DNA of 64,000 nucleotides, taken from Streptomyces inhibens. Its GTDB lineage: Bacteria; Actinomycetota; Actinomycetes; Streptomycetales; Streptomycetaceae. Of the stretch, positions 60,121 to 64,000 are shown piece after piece. The DNA lies in contig NZ_QUAC01000127.1 in NCBI RefSeq assembly GCF_003389455.1, positions 28,757 through 92,756 on the forward strand. Reading direction: 5' to 3'. A program made the position numbers and the translations under genes. Positions within the stretch are counted from its first letter, which is position 1; every line of letters starts with the position of its first letter. The notes beneath the pieces were generated by a model. That model did not search any database, was not told the DNA's origin, and saw only the letters and a program-made list of their open reading frames with translations.

Positions 60121-61265
60121 GGTGAGGTCCTGCCTTTCGTTGGGTGGGGGTTCGGGCGGGTGTGCCGCTGGCGCCGGGCCCAGAAGGGGCGGTCGGCCCA
60201 GCGGGTCTCCTGGGCGTGCACGGCACGGTGGCCGTGCTGGTAGGTGGTGCGGGCCGTGGCGACCTTCGCCGCGTAGTCGGCCAGGGCCGTCCGGTCGCCG
60301 CGCAACCGCGCGTCGACCGCCTGGCCCGCGCTCAGCCCGGTGTAGAGGGCGGTGAGGATGCCCTGGGAGCTGAGCGGGTCGAAAGCGGCCGCCGCGTCTC
60401 CGGCGGCCGTCCAGCCGTTGCCGTGCACCCGGTCCAGATGCGCGCTGTGCGCGGGGGCGCGACGGGGTGGCGGCAGGGTGGTGAGCCCGTGTGGGCGGGC
60501 CCGGCGGGATACGTGCCGGGTGGCCAGCAGCCGGTCGCGGAACCGCTCGGCGCCGCGTCCGGTGGCAACGGGCAGGTCGGGGTCGGTGAAGTAGGCGACC
60601 AGACGCTGCCGGGAGGGCAGCAGGGCGGTGTACCACCAGCCGTCCTGGTCGGACTCCACCAGCGAACGGCCGTCGGTAGCGGTCTGCGGGGCCGGGTCAA
60701 GGACGAGATGGAGCGCGGTCAGCCGGTCTCCCGTGCGCCGCCGGGCGCCGGAGCGGACGGCGATCGCGGCGCCCCGCCCGGTGGCGTCCACCACCCAGCG
60801 GCAGCGGACCGTACGCTCCCCGCCGCCGGAGCGGTCGCGCAGAACCAGCCGCCAGCTGCCGTCCCGTTGCCGTGAGGGGCGCCGTACGGCCGTGCGCTCG
60901 GCGACTTCGGCACCCGCCGCGCGGGCGGCGGCACGCAGCCGCCGGTCGAAGAGCGGACGGTCGAGGTGCCAGCCGTGGCCGTACGGGTCGTTGATGAAGT
61001 CCACGGCGTGCAGTTCGGACGAGCCCCAGGCGGACAGGTTGCCGTGGCAGGGCAGATGCCCGGTGCCCAGGACCGGCCCCTCGACGCCGAGGTCGGCCAG
61101 GAGCAGCCGCCCCATGGACACCAGTGCCTCGCCGGCCTTGGGCGGGCCGGTGCCGGCGTCGGCCAGCAGGACCGTACGCCCGGCCCGTACGAGGGCGAGC
61201 GCGGCGGCGCAGCCGGCCGGGCCACCGCCCGCGACCACGACGTCGTAGGGGGCCGCGGGGCTCAC
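60117..61265 (-). CDS. LodB-like FAD-dependent oxidoreductase
   Basis: Flavoprotein of 382 residues. PYDVVVAGGGPAGCAAALALVRAGRTVLL supplies the FAD Rossmann fingerprint, and WTAAGDAAAAFDPLSSQGI the second FAD motif (G-D-A-A). The class is that of tryptophan halogenase/geranylgeranyl reductase-like flavoproteins. LodB of Marinomonas is such a protein and is needed to make the tryptophylquinone cofactor of LodA. The start is GTG 61265, four bases inside the LodA stop (GTGA). The C-terminus is Arg/His/Pro-rich. The function as LodA maturase is inferred from the neighbour. Confidence 0.85.
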   Translation of the reverse strand: MSPAAPYDVVVAGGGPAGCAAALALVRAGRTVLLADAGTGPPKAGEALVSMGRLLLADLGVEGPVLGTGHLPCHGNLSAWGSSELHAVDFINDPYGHGWHLDRPLFDRRLRAAARAAGAEVAERTAVRRPSRQRDGSWRLVLRDRSGGGERTVRCRWVVDATGRGAAIAVRSGARRRTGDRLTALHLVLDPAPQTATDGRSLVESDQDGWWYTALLPSRQRLVAYFTDPDLPVATGRGAERFRDRLLATRHVSRRARPHGLTTLPPPRRAPAHSAHLDRVHGNGWTAAGDAAAAFDPLSSQGILTALYTGLSAGQAVDARLRGDRTALADYAAKVATARTTYQHGHRAVHAQETRWADRPFWARRQRHTRPNPHPTKGRTSP

Positions 61266-63283
61266 TGGGTGCCGTGGAGGGGGTCGAGCTTCTCCAGGTA
61301 TCCGGCGGCGATCGCCGCCTCGTCCCGGCCGGTCGCTTCCTTGACCTCCTGTACCGCCTGCTGCACGAGATCTGCCTCGACAGACTCGGCCGGGATGCTC
61401 CCGGTCCAGACGCCGGCCGCGGCGGCCAGTTGGGGTACTCCCGCCTCGGGTACGTGGATGTTGATGAGGTTGGCGTCGTCGGGGGCCGGCGGGTATCCGG
61501 GGTCGGACTCCACCTGGATGTACTTCGGGAACTTCCCGTCGCCCACGGTGTATTCATGTGTCTCGACGATGCCGAACTTGTACCAGTCGTCGATCATCTG
61601 CCGGCGCTGCACGTTGAAGTCCGTACCGGTCAGTCCGCGCAGCCACACCGCCCGGTTCTCGAAGGCCTTCTCCCTGGCACTGTCGTCGGAGCCGCCGCTC
61701 GGCTTGGTATTGACGGTGGTGAAGTCCGCTTTCTTGAGCACGTGGTTGGGCATCTGGGCAGGCCAGAAGGTCGGCAGATAAGGGCTGTAACGGGGGCCGA
61801 GCCCGGCGCGTACCTCATAGCCGGAACGGCAGCTCGCCGTGTCGCACTGCCAGGGGGCGGCCATCCAGCGGGTGAGGTCGCCCGGTCCCTGCGCGAACAG
61901 CGGGCCGTTCTTGCCCAGGGCGTCCTGGAGGCTGAGGACATCGCCGTAATCGCGTTCCGGGTTCTCCGCCGTGCGGTGCAGGATGCGGAAGGGCTCGGAG
62001 TACATGGTCTTGTGCCGCATCGGCCAGGTGACTTCGCAGCCCGGGTGGAAGGCGTCGGCGGCGCAGTTCTCCAGCGCGGCCCGGTCCAGCAGGTCCGGCT
62101 GTTCGGCGGGGGGCGCCTGGTCCACGTTCGGGTGGCCGGTGCGGGGCGGGCCGGAAGTGAAGTGGCCGTCGGCCCACAGGGCCAGCATCCGGTCCTGGGC
62201 GGCGGAGAGCGTGATGTGCTGCCGTACGGAGTTGGGCCTGCTGGACATGGCGTCGCCGTAGAGCCACGGCCAGGGCAGCGGGGACATCCCGTCCCGCGCG
62301 TAGTCGCGCATCTGGACGTAGACCTGCCGGCGGAGTTCGCGGCTGGCCTTGCCCGGGTCGGCGAGCCGCTTGCGCATGGCCGGGTCGCGGAAGTGGTGCG
62401 GGCCGCTCCAGCCGAACTGGGTCGCGAACCCGTGGTTGACCCACTGCAGATCACAGAACCGGGTCAGCAGCGGTTCGATGTGGTCCGGGTACGAGACCTC
62501 CGGCTCGACGGGCAGCGTCTGCTCGGTGACGAACACATCGTGGAGCAGGTCGTAGAGGGTACGGACGGTCTTCACGCCGGGTGCGTAGTGCGGCGGGCCG
62601 ACCACGACCCAGGCCGGGCTAGCGGTCTTCGTGGCGCCCCCGATGGTGACCTCCGCCGTGACCGGGCCGTCGGAGACGTCGTCGTACCAGGTGTCGTTGT
62701 TGGCCACGCCGGAGATCGGCTTCTCGGGTCTGGCGAAGGAGGCCGATTTACCGACGCCGCCGACGACCAGCAGACGGCCGTCGTTCTGGGTGGATGCCGA
62801 ACCCAGGGGGACCGGCAGATCCATGATCTTCCCGGCGAAGGTGGCGGTCTCGTGCTTCGAGGCATGGATGGTCTGGATGCCGGGGTCGTTGATGAGTTTC
62901 TTCCGCGCCGCACCCGTGATGTCGAAGTTCCGTCGGCGCCGCTGGGCGTCCTGCAGGCCGGTGGCCTCGGGGATGTCGAGCGGAATATGGAACTGGTACC
63001 AGGCGGCCTTCTTGTTGGCCAGGTGCACCGACCACTTGATCTCGGTAACGCCCTCTTCGCCCAGCTTGAGTTCCCTGACGACCTCGCCCGCCTTGTTGTA
63101 GCCGTAGACCCGGAAACGGGCAGCCTGCCGGATGACCTTCCCCGAGCTGTCCTTGTACGAGCCGGGCGGCAGCGCCGGCTGATCCGGAGACTCCGGTCCG
63201 ATGAAGGGCTCATTGCTGCTGTTGCCGACCCGGGCGATGCCTATGGCGGGGTGGATCTTCACCTGTGCGATCTGCTTGTCCAT
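61262..63283 (-). CDS. LodA-like quinoprotein amino-acid oxidase
   Basis: Protein of 673 residues in the LodA/GoxA family, whose members oxidise amino acids such as lysine or glycine using a cysteine-tryptophylquinone made from their own Cys and Trp. The N-terminal IHPAIGIARVGNS is the family hallmark. GPPHYAPG and WVNHGFATQFGWSGPHHFRD follow. In the C-terminal region WQCDTASCRSGYEVR and LPTFWPAQMPNHVL provide candidate Cys and Trp for the cofactor; I cannot say which pair is used. There is no signal peptide, so export, if any, is unclear. ATG 63283 is the family start. It is first of a three-gene operon with four-base overlaps. These oxidases release hydrogen peroxide, so an antimicrobial role is possible. 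Confidence 0.9.
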   Translation of the reverse strand: MDKQIAQVKIHPAIGIARVGNSSNEPFIGPESPDQPALPPGSYKDSSGKVIRQAARFRVYGYNKAGEVVRELKLGEEGVTEIKWSVHLANKKAAWYQFHIPLDIPEATGLQDAQRRRRNFDITGAARKKLINDPGIQTIHASKHETATFAGKIMDLPVPLGSASTQNDGRLLVVGGVGKSASFARPEKPISGVANNDTWYDDVSDGPVTAEVTIGGATKTASPAWVVVGPPHYAPGVKTVRTLYDLLHDVFVTEQTLPVEPEVSYPDHIEPLLTRFCDLQWVNHGFATQFGWSGPHHFRDPAMRKRLADPGKASRELRRQVYVQMRDYARDGMSPLPWPWLYGDAMSSRPNSVRQHITLSAAQDRMLALWADGHFTSGPPRTGHPNVDQAPPAEQPDLLDRAALENCAADAFHPGCEVTWPMRHKTMYSEPFRILHRTAENPERDYGDVLSLQDALGKNGPLFAQGPGDLTRWMAAPWQCDTASCRSGYEVRAGLGPRYSPYLPTFWPAQMPNHVLKKADFTTVNTKPSGGSDDSAREKAFENRAVWLRGLTGTDFNVQRRQMIDDWYKFGIVETHEYTVGDGKFPKYIQVESDPGYPPAPDDANLINIHVPEAGVPQLAAAAGVWTGSIPAESVEADLVQQAVQEVKEATGRDEAAIAAGYLEKLDPLHGTQ

Positions 63284-63839
63284 CGAGGAGCCTTTCACTG
63301 GGCAGGTGTGGATGCCCCCGAAGGCCTCAAATGTAGGATCATCAGAGTTCACGTTGCGAAGTCGGCGCGTCACAATGGGTGAATGAATTCACCCGTTTGG
63401 GCTGATCTGCGCCCGGATCCGTTCCCTCGCTGTTCACGGGACGTGATGGCGGATGGTGGCTTGGTGGAGTGGGGGCGGGTCAGGCGGGGAGTGGGAGAGT
63501 CTGAGGTGTACGGGGAGGGGTGGGCCTCGCTCGCCAGGTAGCCGCCGTGGCCCGGACGCTGTTCGAGGTCGCTCTGGTCGCCGGAGGCGCGGTGATTCCA
63601 GGCGATCGCTTCGAGATTCGGGCCTAAAGCCTTGACGGTGCGACGGTGATGAGCCCCTTGTCGCCTACGGACCGGAAGCAGCCGGGAAATCAATCTGAGG
63701 CCGATTTTGCGGAACCGCCGCAGGGGGCCGAACTTGGCGCGGCTGACCGTACGGCCCTGGAAACAACTTCTCGATCGTCACCGTGACGCGGCCGTATGCG
63801 GGCTCGGCCGCAAATCCGCGTCTCCCACCGATACGTTGC
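63284..63839. other. Gap upstream of the oxidase operon
   Basis: About 555 bases, no gene seen. It should contain the promoter of the three-gene operon. A 7-bp tandem repeat begins at its right edge. Confidence 0.4.
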
Positions 63840-63946
63840 GGCCACCGGCCACCGGCCACCGGCCACCGGCCACCGGCCACCGGCCACCGGCCACCGGCCA
63901 CCGGCCACCGGCCACCGGCCACCGGCCACCGGCCACCGGCCACCGG
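63840..63946. repeat. 7-bp tandem repeat (GGCCACC), about 15 copies
   Basis: Exact copies of GGCCACC run without interruption for 107 bases. Frames across it give Ala/Gly/Trp/Arg repeats on one strand and Pro/Ala/Thr/Gly/His on the other, with no gene signal. Confidence 0.95.
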
Positions 63947-64000
63947 CTCTGAACGTCACCGAGTTCTCATGATTCGCCGCATCTCGAGCGGCAGCGCCGC

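Noticed and set aside
61124..63382. 752-codon plus-strand frame opposite the LodA-like gene
   Set aside because: Antisense shadow; the minus strand shows LodA family motifs.
63840..63946. CRISPR array
   Set aside because: The array is a pure 7-bp tandem repeat without spacers, and no cas genes are present anywhere in the window.

Overview
This window is chromosomal DNA from a high-GC filamentous actinomycete, almost certainly a Streptomyces. GC content and third-position GC are very high, and GTG starts and purine-rich ribosome sites are common. Many small Sec-secreted proteins and lipoproteins are present. The SapB-type morphogenesis locus (ramC-ramS-ramA-ramB plus ramR) is there, along with a SapA-like spore-associated protein. 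TTA (bldA-type) codons occur in exactly the developmental or transferred genes where Streptomyces tends to keep them.

Layout. 1-1386 is the 5' part of a thiamine-diphosphate enzyme cut by the window edge. 1.9-9.4 kb holds secreted proteins (I36-like, LolA/LppX-like lipoprotein, FG-GAP protein, AMIN-like protein, SapA), an ArsR-type regulator and an AlkB-like dioxygenase. 9.5-11.3 kb is a divergent XRE/MmyB-type regulator and SDR pair. 11.3-13 kb is scarred: a truncated NTF2-like gene runs into a hairpin-rich MITE-like element, and an IS5 remnant lies beside an orphan 24-bp palindrome. 13-18.2 kb has an AraC-type regulator, secreted proteins, a zinc-less quinone-oxidoreductase-like enzyme, a DsbA-like reductase and gene fragments. 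18.2-20.4 kb is a 1.55-kb IS5-type element carrying a SAM methyltransferase as a passenger next to a dead transposase. It sits between a sensor-kinase stub and the stop codon of a lipoprotein gene. 21.4-22.6 kb is a TetR/SRPBCC pair joined by a 41-bp palindrome. 23.3-26.7 kb has two serine/threonine kinases with different extracytoplasmic domains. 26.9-33.8 kb is a GNAT enzyme, an interrupted gene, a LysR/PhzF divergent pair and several small proteins. 34.5-36.7 kb is a two-component system, followed by an APH-like protein.

39.1-49.3 kb is the ram region. RamC (class III lanthionine synthetase) modifies the 42-residue RamS precursor, and the RamA/RamB ABC half-transporters probably export it as the SapB-like surfactant needed for aerial growth. 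A Gly/Tyr-rich secreted peptide, IS remnants and a GNAT gene separate ramB from its probable activator ramR. ramC and ramR each contain one TTA codon.

50-59 kb starts with mosaic fragments and then a potassium-related cluster: an orphan kdpB without visible kdpA or kdpC, a KdpD-like DUF4118 membrane protein without a kinase domain, a TrkA-N/RCK channel-like protein and a KimA-like transporter. 59.4-63.3 kb is a tightly overlapping three-gene operon for a LodA-like quinoprotein amino-acid oxidase, its LodB-like flavoprotein and a third protein I do not recognise.

The most promising material for new biology is the transposon-borne methyltransferase, the LodA/LodB/third-protein operon, the Gly/Tyr-rich peptide next to ramB, the rearranged potassium cluster and the unexplained operator-like palindromes. 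No tRNA, rRNA, CRISPR array or recognisable riboswitch was seen.
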